Of a stretch of DNA of 64,000 nucleotides, positions 38,216 through 46,561 are shown piece by piece. The position numbers and the translations under genes are program-made. Every line of letters begins with the position of its first letter. Position 1 is the first letter of the stretch. Location of the stretch: contig NZ_CP019706.1 of NCBI RefSeq assembly GCF_002101395.1, forward strand, positions 3,100,001 through 3,164,000. The letters are read 5' to 3'. The stretch comes from Pantoea alhagi (GTDB taxonomy: Bacteria > Pseudomonadota > Gammaproteobacteria > Enterobacterales > Enterobacteriaceae). Under the pieces are notes generated by a model. The model was not told the origin of the DNA. It searched no databases and saw only the letters and a program-made list of their open reading frames with translations.

Positions 38216-38222
38216 GGTGGTG

Positions 38223-39521
38223 ATGATGCAAACCAATCAACAGTGGCAGGCGCGGCGCGAGGCAGCGGTTACGCCCGGCGTGGGGAACTCTCTTCAGGTC
38301 TATATCGCTAAAGCGCGCAACGCGGAACTGTGGGATGTGGAAGGACGGCGCTATATCGATTTTGCCTCGGGCATTGCGGTATTAAACACCGGCCATAATC
38401 ATCCGGACGTTATGCGCGCGGTACAGGCGCAGCTGGAATGCTTTACCCATCCCTGCTTTCAGGTTACGCCTTACGGCAGCTATGTCGAGCTGGCGGAGAA
38501 GCTGAATGCGCTGGTGCCGATTGCCGAACCGACGCAAACGCTGCTGATGTCAACCGGCGCGGAAGCAGTGGAAAACGCCATCAAAGTAGCACGTATCGCC
38601 ACCGGTCGCTCCGGAGTAATCGCCTTTCGCGGCGGTTTTCATGGACGCACGCTATTGGGCATGGCGCTGACCGGTAAAGTGCAGCCCTATAAAAAAGGCT
38701 ACGGTCCTTTTCCGGGTGGTATCTTCCATGCGCCTTATCCCATCAGCTATTTAGGCATCAGTGAAAGCCAGGCGCTGGGCGCGCTGCAGGGGATTTTTGC
38801 GGCCGATGTTTCCCCGGATGATGTGGCAGCCATTATTATTGAACCCGTACAGGGCGAGGGAGGTTTTTATGCCGCATCGCCCAATTTTATGCGTCAGCTG
38901 CGTCATCTTTGCGACGAGCATGGCATTGTGCTGATCGCTGACGAGATCCAGAGCGGTTTCTGTCGTACCGGCAAAACCTTTGCCATCGAACACAGTGGCG
39001 TAGAGCCTGACTTAATCACCATGGCGAAAAGCCTGGCTGGCGGTTTCCCGCTGTCGGCGGTAGTGGGTCGCGCTTCACTGATGCAAAAAGCGCAGGCGGG
39101 CGGGCTGGGCGGCACCTATGCCGGTTCGCCAATGGGGGTTGCTGCGGCGCTGGCGGTGGTGGAGATCATTGAACGCGAGCAGCTTAACCTGCGTGCGCAG
39201 CAGCAGGGCGAGCAGGTGGTAGCCTTTCTGCAGCAGCTGGCGACACAGTATGACTGTATCGGCGATATCCGTCATTTGGGGGCGATGATCGCCATGGAGC
39301 TGGTGGAAGAGGGCGATGCGCAGCGTCCGGCGAAGGCGCTGACCCAGGCGCTGGTGCAGGAAGCGGGACGTCAGGGGCTGGTGTTGCTGGCGTGTGGCGT
39401 GCGTGCCAATGTAATTCGTTTTCTTATTCCCTTAACGGCTGAAAAAGAAATTGTATCCGAAGGTCTCAACATCTTGTCATCCTCCCTCCAGGTAGTGCAG
39501 AATATGCGCCCTGCAAAATAG
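38223..39521 (+). CDS. puuE: 4-aminobutyrate aminotransferase
   Basis: About 432 residues, a class III PLP aminotransferase. STGAEAVENAIKVAR is the cofactor phosphate loop. IVLIADEIQSGFCRTG has the PLP-ring Asp. ITMAKSLAGGFPLSAV contains the Schiff-base Lys. It converts GABA to succinic semialdehyde. Several start codons lie together (GTG 38217, GTG 38220, ATG 38223, ATG 38226); GAGG ending at 38217 fits the ATGs best. It follows puuA by only a few bases. The gene could also be called gabT; context favours puuE. Confidence 0.88.
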   Translation: MMQTNQQWQARREAAVTPGVGNSLQVYIAKARNAELWDVEGRRYIDFASGIAVLNTGHNHPDVMRAVQAQLECFTHPCFQVTPYGSYVELAEKLNALVPIAEPTQTLLMSTGAEAVENAIKVARIATGRSGVIAFRGGFHGRTLLGMALTGKVQPYKKGYGPFPGGIFHAPYPISYLGISESQALGALQGIFAADVSPDDVAAIIIEPVQGEGGFYAASPNFMRQLRHLCDEHGIVLIADEIQSGFCRTGKTFAIEHSGVEPDLITMAKSLAGGFPLSAVVGRASLMQKAQAGGLGGTYAGSPMGVAAALAVVEIIEREQLNLRAQQQGEQVVAFLQQLATQYDCIGDIRHLGAMIAMELVEEGDAQRPAKALTQALVQEAGRQGLVLLACGVRANVIRFLIPLTAEKEIVSEGLNILSSSLQVVQNMRPAK

Positions 39522-39523
39522 AG

Positions 39524-39558
39524 AAATAACCGGCGCTTCAGGCGTCGGTTATTTTTTT
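39524..39558 (+). terminator. puuE terminator
   Basis: AATAACCGGCGC / GCGTCGGTTATT inverted repeat followed by a T7 run, beginning 3 bases after the puuE stop codon. Confidence 0.85.
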
Positions 39559-39650
39559 GCATTTAATCAGGCTCATTCATAAAAGAGGCCGGCCTACGTG
39601 CCGGATAGATACACGTAACACGTTCACCGTGTGGTTTAAAGGAAAACAAG

Positions 39651-39842
39651 ATGGGGCAACTCGTTAACTTCTCACTGGCTTTCGCTGGTGTTCGACTCCG
39701 TGATGATTATGGCGCAACCGGCAGCCTTGCCAACGCTTCTTCCCTCACGCCTCTGAAGATTCTTTCTCGCATAGCGCGAAGTTTCCCTGTGGTCCGCCTC
39801 AATCAGGCCGCCGCTATGGGGGGACTAAACCATGACGCATAA
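39651..39842 (+). CDS. Small upstream ORF coupled to plaP (YoeI-like start)
   Basis: A 63-codon ORF starting MGQLVNFSLAFAGVR, with AAAGGAAA seven bases before its ATG. Its stop codon overlaps the plaP start region (plaP begins at 39832, this ORF ends at 39842), the arrangement of a translationally coupled leader. From memory E. coli has a small gene, yoeI, before plaP, also starting MGQ; the rest of this ORF is longer and I cannot align it. No known domain is visible. Either a regulatory leader peptide or a chance ORF. Confidence 0.5.
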   Translation: MGQLVNFSLAFAGVRLRDDYGATGSLANASSLTPLKILSRIARSFPVVRLNQAAAMGGLNHDA

Positions 39843-41193
39843 TACGCATACCGCACAGCCGCGCACGCAGCTGAAAAAAACACTGACCTTATTACCGGTG
39901 GTGATGATTGGTCTGGCCTATATGCAGCCGATGACGCTGTTCGATACGTTCGGTATCGTATCGGGCCTGACTGACGGTCATGTTGCCACCGCTTACGCTT
40001 TTGCATTGATTGCCATTCTGTTTACTGCGCTGAGCTACGGTAAGCTGGTACGCCGCTTCCCATCAGCGGGTTCCGCATACACCTATGCGCAGAAAACCAT
40101 CAGCCCGCACGTTGGCTTTATGGTTGGCTGGTCATCGCTGCTTGATTATCTGTTTATGCCGATGATCAACATCCTGCTGGCGAAAATTTATTTTGAAGCG
40201 CTGGTGCCGGATCTGCCTTCATGGATTTTCGTCGTGCTGCTGGTGGGCTTTATGACATTGACGAACCTGCGCGGCATCAAAACCGTAGCAAACTTCAATA
40301 GCCTGATTGTGGTGCTGCAGGTTGCGGTAATGATCGCGCTGATGGCTATGGTGATTTACGGCGTTGCGCACGGTGAAGGCGCGGGCACGCTGGTGAGCAG
40401 CCGTCCGTTCTGGTCGGAGAATGCTCATGTGGTGCCGATGATCACCGGTGCGACTATTCTTTGCTTCTCGTTCCTGGGCTTTGACGGTATCAGCTCGCTT
40501 TCAGAAGAGACCAAAGATGCAGAGCGCGTGATCCCGAAAGCGATTTTCCTGACGGCGCTGGTAGGCGGCATCATCTTTATCGTGGTCTCTTACTTTCTGC
40601 AGCTCTATTTCCCGGACATTTCGCGCTTTAAAGATCCTGACGCCTCGCAGCCGGAGATCATGCTTTACGTGGCAGGTAAAACCTTCCAGTTTGGCATTCT
40701 GATTTTTTCCTGCATTACGGTGCTGGCTTCCGGTATGGCGGCGCACGCGGGCGTAAGCCGCCTGATGTACGTGATGGGACGCGACGGCGTGTTCCCGGAG
40801 CGTTTCTTCGGCTACGTACATCCGAAGTGGCGTACCCCGGCGCTGAACGTGCTGCTGGTTGGCGCTATCGCGCTACTGGCGATCCGTTTTGACCTGGTAA
40901 CGGCCACGGCACTCATTAACTTTGGTGCGCTGGTTGCCTTTACCTTCGTAAACCTTTCGGTCATCGCGCAGTTCTGGCTCCGTGAAAAGCGTCGTTATAC
41001 GCTGAAGGACAATATCAACTTCCTGCTGCTGCCGCTGTGCGGCGCACTAACGGTAGGCGCGCTTTGGGTGAACCTCGAAGAGAGTTCAATGGTGCTGGGG
41101 CTGATTTGGGCGGCGATCGGGATTATCTACCTCGCCGTGGTCACCCGCAGCTTCCGTAATCCGGTGCCGCAGTACAGCGAAGAATCACTCTGA
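39832..41193 (+). CDS. plaP: Putrescine importer, APC family
   Basis: A 453-residue permease with 12 expected membrane segments. It matches E. coli PlaP (YeeF) nearly throughout: YMQPMTLFDTFGIVSGLTDG, PSAGSAYTYAQK, GFDGISSLSEETKDAER, and ISRFKDPDASQPEIMLYV. It is a proton-driven putrescine uptake carrier. Lying just after the puu genes, it gives this region both uptake and catabolism. Its ribosome site lies inside the preceding small ORF. Confidence 0.93.
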   Translation: MTHNTHTAQPRTQLKKTLTLLPVVMIGLAYMQPMTLFDTFGIVSGLTDGHVATAYAFALIAILFTALSYGKLVRRFPSAGSAYTYAQKTISPHVGFMVGWSSLLDYLFMPMINILLAKIYFEALVPDLPSWIFVVLLVGFMTLTNLRGIKTVANFNSLIVVLQVAVMIALMAMVIYGVAHGEGAGTLVSSRPFWSENAHVVPMITGATILCFSFLGFDGISSLSEETKDAERVIPKAIFLTALVGGIIFIVVSYFLQLYFPDISRFKDPDASQPEIMLYVAGKTFQFGILIFSCITVLASGMAAHAGVSRLMYVMGRDGVFPERFFGYVHPKWRTPALNVLLVGAIALLAIRFDLVTATALINFGALVAFTFVNLSVIAQFWLREKRRYTLKDNINFLLLPLCGALTVGALWVNLEESSMVLGLIWAAIGIIYLAVVTRSFRNPVPQYSEESL

Positions 41194-41229
41194 TTCGCCG
41201 TGATTAATCGCTACCGGCATTAAAATGCT

Positions 41230-41262
41230 AAGGCCAGACAGACCACTGTCTGGCCTTTTTTG
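41230..41262 (+). terminator. plaP terminator
   Basis: AAGGCCAGACA / TGTCTGGCCTT inverted repeat with a 6-base loop and a T6 run. Confidence 0.9.
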
Positions 41263-41417
41263 TGGCTGACTATCAATCGGCGTCGCGCGATTTACAGGCG
41301 CAAGCGCGATGCCAGGCGGCCTTCAGGGCGGAGGGACTCAGACAAAATCCCTTGTAACCGGTCGCGTGCCTGGTTACCCTGCGCCAGCAATATCTGCCTG
41401 AATCAATGGAGTTGGCA

Positions 41418-41963
41418 ATGTTTAAAAAAGTAGTGGTAAGCAGTGGTCTTGCGCTGATGCTGGCAACGGGAGCAGCGCAGGCTATCGAAGGCAGCGTTGA
41501 TGTGGGTGAACATTACACCAACCTGAACGTTGGACTGGGAACCACTTCCCCTGGCCTGAGCCTGTCCGGCAACTGGATGCGCAGCGATCATGACGGCGAC
41601 GTTTCCGGCCTGCGTCTGGGTTATAACGTGGAAATTGGTTCTGTTTTCCTGACGCCTGGCATCAAAGCCATGTGGATCGATCCGGAAGATGGTAAAAGTG
41701 GCTTTGCTGCTGCCGTAGGTGCTGGTATCAGCCTGCCGGTCACCAAGATGATCGGCCTGTACGGCGAATATTACTATTCACCGGAATCCTTTACCGATCA
41801 TCTCGACAGCTATCAGGAAGCGTCTGGCGGCATCAGCTTTACGCCGATTTCGCTGCTGAACGTGCGTGTTGGCTATAAATATGCCGAACTGAACAACAAA
41901 GGCGATCGCAAAGATAACGTGCTGGCTGACGGCCCTTATATTGGCGCCTCACTGCGCTTCTGA
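41418..41963 (+). CDS. yfaZ: YfaZ-family outer membrane beta-barrel protein
   Basis: A 181-residue protein with a signal peptide (MFKKVVVSSGLALMLATGAAQA). Repeated amphipathic strands follow (LSLSGNWMRSDHDGDVSGLRLG, FAAAVGAGISLPV, LYGEYYYSPESF) and the terminal residue is Phe (SLRF), typical of outer membrane barrels. It resembles E. coli YfaZ, of unknown role. The start at 41418 gives a proper signal peptide; an upstream ATG at 41406 adds four residues. Confidence 0.82.
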   Translation: MFKKVVVSSGLALMLATGAAQAIEGSVDVGEHYTNLNVGLGTTSPGLSLSGNWMRSDHDGDVSGLRLGYNVEIGSVFLTPGIKAMWIDPEDGKSGFAAAVGAGISLPVTKMIGLYGEYYYSPESFTDHLDSYQEASGGISFTPISLLNVRVGYKYAELNNKGDRKDNVLADGPYIGASLRF

Positions 41964-41977
41964 TGCCTTGCTCAATA

Positions 41978-42007
41978 CAAAAAGCCGTCCCGCAGGACGG
42001 CTTTTTT
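41978..42007. terminator. Bidirectional terminator between yfaZ and sbcB
   Basis: AAAAGCCGTCC / GGACGGCTTTT inverted repeat with flanking A and T runs, between convergent genes; it overlaps the last codons of sbcB. Confidence 0.88.
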
Positions 42008-43433
42008 ATGAGACCAGTTCACGCGCGTAGTCATACAGCGCCTTGAGTTGCGTTAACTTTTCACTATCGCCGTCGTACAGATTAGCCAGCGACTCCAGCT
42101 CCAGCAGGAAAGATTCAATGCGTTCGCTGTTTAAGGCTTCGCGGCGGTGCTGCAGCCAGCGCTGCTGCTCGCTGTCATCGAGCGTGCCCGGGAAATTACG
42201 CGCACGATAGCGAAACAGCAGCGGGGCGATGCGTGCATCGTTAAAGGTCAGATCGAGCGCCGGCAGATTGGCGGGTGCCGTCTGCTGAATAATGTTCATT
42301 GCCGCTTTGTCGGCATCGCTGAAAAAGCCGTTATAGAGCTGGGCATCAACATCCGGCGAAGGGATAAAAGGCTCCGCTTCGGCATACAGGGCAACCACTT
42401 TTTCACGGATCTCTGCATGCTGGCGCAGCACCGCCAGATTATTCAGGCAGTGCTGGCGATCGATGCCAAGCCGCCCGGCATCTTCCGGACGCAGCGTGTT
42501 AGCAGGGGCCAGCACCGGACATTTATTGATATGCACCAGTTTAATCGGTACCGCGGCATCATCACCCAGCTGCTGACGGGGAGTGTAAAGGCGTTCGCGT
42601 AGCGCGTCGGCATCCAGCTCCAGCAGCGGCGTGATATCACCCGCCAGATCGCAAACGATCAGGGCATTGCGATTTTCCGGGTGCCAGGCCAGCGGCGCAA
42701 TCCAGCTGGTATTCCCGCGCAGTGCACCGAACATGCCAGAGATATGCATCAGCGGCTTCATCTGCGGAATATCAATCAGCGTATTGATTTTCTGCTTTGT
42801 GCGGTGGCTGAAGAGGAAATCAAACAGCTTCGGCTGTTTGGTTTTCACCAGCTTCGCCATGGCAATGGTGGCATAAACATCTGACATCGCATCGTGCGCC
42901 TGAGTATGTTCCACGCCGTTGGCCTGCGTTAGCTGCTCCAGTTTAAAGCTCGGTAATCCATCCTCATTTTCTGGCCAGACAATACCTTCCGGACGCAGCG
43001 CATAGCAGGCACGCATCACATCCAGCAGATCCCAGCGCGAATTGCCGTTTTGCCAGCTCCAGGCATAGGGATCGTAGAAGTTACGATAGAAGAGATTGCG
43101 CGTCACTTCATCATCGAAGCGCACATTGTTGTAGCCCACCACGCAGGTGTTCTCAACGGTGAACAGGTCATGAATACGCCGTGCGAACTCCGCTTCCTTA
43201 ACGCCACGCGCCTGCGCCAGCTGTGGCGTAATCCCGGTGATCATCACTGCTTCCGGCTGCGGAAGATAGTCGTCGGCGGGCTGGCAATAAAACACTTCTG
43301 GTTCACCGATGATATTAAAATCCATATCGGTGCGGATCCCGGCAAACTGCGCCGGTCGATCCAGCGCCGGGCTTTTACCGAAGGTTTCATAGTCGTGGAA
43401 GAGAAAGGTCGGCTGGTTTTGTTTGTCTGTCAC
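42006..43433 (-). CDS. sbcB: Exodeoxyribonuclease I
   Basis: A 475-residue 3'-5' single-strand DNA exonuclease. TFLFHDYETFGKSPALDRP contains the DEDD-type Asp and Glu (Exo I motif). CVVGYNNVRFDDEVTRN is motif II. HTQAHDAMSDVYATIAMA is motif III with the His and Asp. Length equals the E. coli enzyme. The accessory island begins just beyond its promoter. Confidence 0.96.
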   Translation of the reverse strand: MTDKQNQPTFLFHDYETFGKSPALDRPAQFAGIRTDMDFNIIGEPEVFYCQPADDYLPQPEAVMITGITPQLAQARGVKEAEFARRIHDLFTVENTCVVGYNNVRFDDEVTRNLFYRNFYDPYAWSWQNGNSRWDLLDVMRACYALRPEGIVWPENEDGLPSFKLEQLTQANGVEHTQAHDAMSDVYATIAMAKLVKTKQPKLFDFLFSHRTKQKINTLIDIPQMKPLMHISGMFGALRGNTSWIAPLAWHPENRNALIVCDLAGDITPLLELDADALRERLYTPRQQLGDDAAVPIKLVHINKCPVLAPANTLRPEDAGRLGIDRQHCLNNLAVLRQHAEIREKVVALYAEAEPFIPSPDVDAQLYNGFFSDADKAAMNIIQQTAPANLPALDLTFNDARIAPLLFRYRARNFPGTLDDSEQQRWLQHRREALNSERIESFLLELESLANLYDGDSEKLTQLKALYDYARELVS

Positions 43434-43602
43434 TGTTTTTAATTGCCTCGGTATGTTCGATTAATCTATTGTATTTTAAAGTTTTTTAGTAATGTTTTGC
43501 TTTTGTTGTTCGCTAATGTTCGGCTATGTTTTCGCTTGTACACTTGGCATTGTGTACAAAACAAGTACGTAATTAGCTTTTCTTTGAGTACAGAAAACTA
43601 TT
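43434..43602 (+). promoter_or_regulatory. Promoter region with TGTTCG repeats before the integrase remnant
   Basis: TGTTCG occurs at 43454-43459, 43507-43512 and 43517-43522, with a related TGTTTTCG at 43527. The last three are spaced 10 bases apart, one helical turn. GTGTACAAAACAAGTAC-like repeats follow at about 43552-43569. They may be integrase arm sites or a repressor operator left from the mobile element; this is inference. The sbcB promoter must also lie here. Confidence 0.4.
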
Positions 43603-44112
43603 ATGGCAATCAGCGATACGAAATTACGTTCTCTCTATGGTAAACCATATTCCGGCCCGGCAGAAATAACGGATTCCGACGGCCCTGGTCTGCGCATTAC
43701 GCCAAAGGGCGTTATTAGTTTTCAATTCCGGTATCGCTGGGGAGGTAAGCAGCACCGGCTGGGGCTGGGGCGTTATCCGGCTATAACATTACGCGACGCC
43801 CGGAATAAAGCCGCAGATCTTAAAGAGTACCTTGATCGCGGGATAAATCCTCGTGCAATGGTGGGGGCCAGCGCGACTAAAGCCAAGCCGACCGTTAAAA
43901 ATTGCCTGGATTATTGGGAAGAAAATTACGTTCGCATGGCGCTGCGTCCCAAAACACAAGAGCTGTACGCGACGACTGTGTTAAAATACATGCGCGCTGC
44001 GTTTGCGGGTCGTTATCCAGATGCCGGCCGCGCGGGAACGCTTTCAACAGGCGCATCAGATCGTGCTTCCAGTGATATGCAATCAGTACAGGCGCGCCGG
44101 CGGCTTCAGTGA
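43603..44112 (+). pseudogene. Truncated P4-type phage integrase
   Basis: The first about 140 codons match the N-terminus of P4-family tyrosine recombinases: the arm-binding DUF4102 domain (MAISDTKLRSLYG, ITDSDGPGLRITPKG, LGLGRYPAITLRDAR) and the start of the core-binding domain (YWEENYVRMALRPKTQ). At about 44012-44018 the frame passes into antisense helicase sequence and reads to a chance stop at 44112. The whole catalytic domain with its Arg-His-Arg-Tyr residues is missing, so it cannot recombine. It marks the left edge of a decayed mobile element. Confidence 0.85.
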
Positions 44113-44806
44113 CAATACTGTCCTGGGCTTGCAGCTTAGCGTCGTGTAGCTCCGACCTGCTGCCGGCGTCGTCGGTATAAATCGCACCGCTGGCTATTTG
44201 CAGGCACTTAATTGTCTTTGCCGCCGCGTTCGGCGCTTCGATACCGTCGCCGTTTAGCTCGACGAACATTTCTTTTTCCATCTCGCTGTATTGCTGACGG
44301 GCCTTCGGCGGCATGTTAACGCGGATCACGTTGTGGACAGGCTCTTTAATGTCGAACCAGTCCGCAGCGTTTAGCGAGATAGTGACGTCGACCAGCGCGC
44401 GCTGAATTTCGTCCTGCGAGTGGGCGAATGGCTCCAGTTTTGACCAGCTCTGACCCGGGAACTGTATCGAGTTGAACCAGCGGGAGGTAAACGCGCCATA
44501 TGTGCGCCCCAGCCGTTGACCCCGGTCAATAAACCACGCCTGACCCCATAAATCCGCCAGGCCATTCGGCGCCGGCGTGCCGGTGAGATTTACCCTGCGT
44601 CGGACGTGTTTATGCGCCACTTTGCCAGGCGCCGCCGCGCGCTCTTTGGCGGTACGATAATCAGCTGCACATCGATATTGCGCAGATGTCCCCATTTCAC
44701 CGATTCATCCGGCCATGTGCTGGCCGCCACGCGCAGTGGGGCGAGAACCAGCGCAGGGCGAGTTTCGGCGCCCGCCATAAACAGATATTCCAGCGCGGTT
44801 CCGCGT
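44012..44806 (-). pseudogene. Remnant of a phage SNF2-type helicase, truncated and internally deleted
   Basis: Reading leftward from about 44803, the peptide ALEYLFMAGAETRPALVLAPLRV then STWPDESVKWGHLRN is the region after Walker A of phage SNF2/DEAD-box helicases. After LII the frame changes, and the text resumes TAKERAAAPGKVAHKHVRR, then VNLTGTPAPNGLADLWGQAW, motif III, and YHWKHDLMRLLKAFPRGRH. Walker A, the DExx motif II segment and the C-terminal motifs V-VI are missing. The internal deletion joins two GCGCGCGGCG-like stretches at about 44630-44640, possibly by microhomology. It is not functional. Confidence 0.78.
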
Positions 44807-45032
44807 TATTTCGGATATCAACCGCCAGGACATATCACTGAAAGAGATCGCGCGCGAGCTGGACGTATCGAAATCGGCGATCATCGGCTGGCGAGCCGGT
44901 GCTGAACCCGGACACAGCAAGGGAGAAGCGCTTATCGATTTCTGGCTACACGTCACACATCAGTCGCGTGACGCATTGCCTGTCAACGTCACCGGCAGGC
45001 GGTTTGTTTACCGGGGGCGTGACAAGTGCTAA
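44802..45032 (+). pseudogene. Remnant of a phage helix-turn-helix protein
   Basis: An open frame without its own start reads RVISDINRQDISLKEIAREL then DVSKSAIIGWRAGAEPG, a recognisable HTH, and ends GRRFVYRGRDKC at 45030. It joins the helicase remnant at about 44802. In phages such small regulators sit next to this type of helicase. The last codons are part of the sequence repeated before the second toxin gene, suggesting the toxin originally followed this gene. Confidence 0.6.
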
Positions 45033-45437
45033 CGTGTTGGTTGTTTTATAAGCAATGCGTTGTTTTGATACAAGCTTTCAACAAGGAACGTTTTATGAAT
45101 ACGGAATTACAATTTGCCATTTCGCCGGTACAGCTGGCGGGCGTGCTGGATTATCACACGGTGTCGGAGGCGGATGCACTCAGCAATCGACTGCTGGGCG
45201 GGCTTGAGCTGGCGCTGGGAACCGTAGAGCTGATAGGAGCGACGGCCCTGTGCCTGGCTCCCGATCCCACTCTGTTAACTAAAGCGGCCTGTGTCGTTAC
45301 CGGCACCCACAGTCTGGACAGTATCAACGCCGCTGCAAACCGTATCCTGACAGGATATGATACCCGCACGGCAACGTTTCAACTCACCGAAAAGCTGGCT
45401 AAAGAGGCTGGCGCCAGCGACAGCACGGCCATGTATA
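45003..45437 (+). repeat. Direct repeat copy 1: toxin promoter region and N-terminal half
   Basis: These bases recur almost unchanged at 46562-46996, offset 1559 bases. The repeat covers the leader, ribosome site and the first about 115 codons of the toxin gene. Both copies differ at only a few positions; one is in the probable -10 (TATAAG here at 45047-45052, TGTAAG in copy 2). Confidence 0.9.
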
Positions 45438-45922
45438 TTGGGCTGACTGTTGACAGTGCTGTTCCTGCGGCGGCAGGGCTGGCCTGGGGAGTGTCGCGGA
45501 TAAAATATGTTCGAGCGGGCACGCTGAAGCTGGCGGAGCATGAAGCCGTTAGCAGGGCGAGAATCGGCGGGCATACACTTAAAAAGCATATTGCAAAAAC
45601 TGACGAAGAACTCCTGGCGCGCCTGGCGCAAAGCACAGGTCTGGATGCTGCGACATCATTCGAAAGCGTGCAGCAGGCTGAAAAGGTTATCACCGCCGCA
45701 TTGCGGGCTAACCGTTTTAAAATTATTCGGTGGGCGAACAGTGTTCGGGGGGAACAAGAAGCGCTGGTTATAACCTGGAACGCGGGAACAAAGGTTGGTT
45801 ATGGATTTCGACGGGGTAGCAAAATCAAATGGCCCGTTAATCACGTTCGGGTTGTATTAGTTTGCAAAGAATACCTGGGTAAACCCTATTTTATTTTAAC
45901 TGCATACCCTGAGTTATTATGA
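45095..45922 (+). CDS. RNase A-like (CdiA-CT family) toxin, cassette 1
   Basis: A 275-residue protein starting MNTELQFAISPVQLAG with AAGGAACG before the ATG at 45095. Residues 1-145 form an Ala/Gly-rich helical domain with two or three hydrophobic segments (about 33-55, 60-71, 113-132), without a signal peptide. Residues 155-275 match the bacterial RNase A-like toxin domain known from CdiA-CT of Yersinia kristensenii. The four catalytic residues I recall for that domain (His, Arg 11 later, Thr and Tyr two apart) line up as H165, R176, T269 and Y271 in KKHIAKT, LLAR and LTAYPE. It should cleave RNA in a target cell. No CdiA, Rhs, VgrG or PAAR part is present, so the delivery route is unknown. 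The end overlaps the immunity gene by 4 bases. Confidence 0.85.
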   Translation: MNTELQFAISPVQLAGVLDYHTVSEADALSNRLLGGLELALGTVELIGATALCLAPDPTLLTKAACVVTGTHSLDSINAAANRILTGYDTRTATFQLTEKLAKEAGASDSTAMYIGLTVDSAVPAAAGLAWGVSRIKYVRAGTLKLAEHEAVSRARIGGHTLKKHIAKTDEELLARLAQSTGLDAATSFESVQQAEKVITAALRANRFKIIRWANSVRGEQEALVITWNAGTKVGYGFRRGSKIKWPVNHVRVVLVCKEYLGKPYFILTAYPELL

Positions 45923-46236
45923 ACAGATTACAAAAATGGCGTATATGTCGTAAATATTCATCACTGGGTAGTATGATCCGTGTTTTTTTCTCACCACAGG
46001 ATTGTGACTCGTTCGGCGAAACGATTGAAGTAATTACGCAAAGTTACCAAGAAGTTTTCCCCGGAAAAGAAGCGCAGCAAGCTCTGAAAACGCAGATTAA
46101 GGAAATGCTTGAGACGACAGACGATGTAGATTTAAGCAAGCGTATGTCGTTGATAACTGAAGAAGAGTTTAACCCCGTTAAATGGGGCGAAACGTGGCGC
46201 AGCTTCCTGCTGCGTGTGCTGGCGGTGCTGGAATAG
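45919..46236 (+). CDS. Putative immunity protein for toxin 1
   Basis: A 105-residue acidic protein starting MNRLQKWRICRKYSSLG and ending WGETWRSFLLRVLAVLE. No domain is recognised. The ATGA overlap with the toxin gene, the small size, acidic charge against a basic toxin end, and co-duplication with the toxin make it the cognate immunity protein. Its middle (VFPGKEAQQALKTQIKEMLE) differs from the paralogues, as expected for specificity. The C-terminal 17 residues are identical in cassette 2. Confidence 0.75.
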   Translation: MNRLQKWRICRKYSSLGSMIRVFFSPQDCDSFGETIEVITQSYQEVFPGKEAQQALKTQIKEMLETTDDVDLSKRMSLITEEEFNPVKWGETWRSFLLRVLAVLE

Positions 46237-46561
46237 CCTGTCGGCGAAAAAATTTATAAGCCTGCGCAAGCGGGCTTTTTTTATGCGCGCAATACAGTTT
46301 ATCCTCGCGCGCGCGTTTACGCGACGCCTAATGCAATTCTGGCAATCCCGGAAAATTTATCCTCGCGCGCGCGTTTACCGCCGCCGCGCAGCCGGAACGA
46401 CTTCAGGCGCGTACTTTCGTCGGCGATCACGGTGCCGAACGGCCAGCGATCGCCCAGGGTTTCAACGAGCCAAACCAGATTGTCATAATGGTTGGTAAAG
46501 ACGCTGGCGTTGCTGTTCAGTGGCGCCGCGCGCTCTTTGGCGGTACCTCACATCCCGGCGC
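46237..46561. repeat. Inter-cassette repeat unit A with helicase fragment
   Basis: The unit starts with the terminator after immunity 1 and continues with two copies of a block containing (CG)5 (46298-46320 and 46356-46378, 58 bases apart). From about 46363 to 46548 on the - strand it carries a helicase piece reading TAKERAAPLNSNASVFTN, then DNLVWLVETLGDRWPFG and TVIADESTRLKSFRL. This is the motif II (DES) segment missing from the remnant at 44012-44806. The unit recurs after cassette 2. Confidence 0.8.
46257..46282 (+). terminator. Cassette 1 terminator
   Basis: AGCCTGC / GCGGGCT stem with a GCAA loop, then T7, located 21 bases after immunity gene 1. Confidence 0.75.

Noticed and set aside
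43895..44695. A single 266-codon - strand protein
   Set aside because: It joins helicase remnant sequence to antisense integrase at one end and a frame artefact at the other; it is part of a pseudogene.
46290..46400. CRISPR-like or REP array because of repeated CG-rich blocks
   Set aside because: There are only two blocks per unit, with no regular spacers, and the units are explained by duplication with the toxin cassettes.
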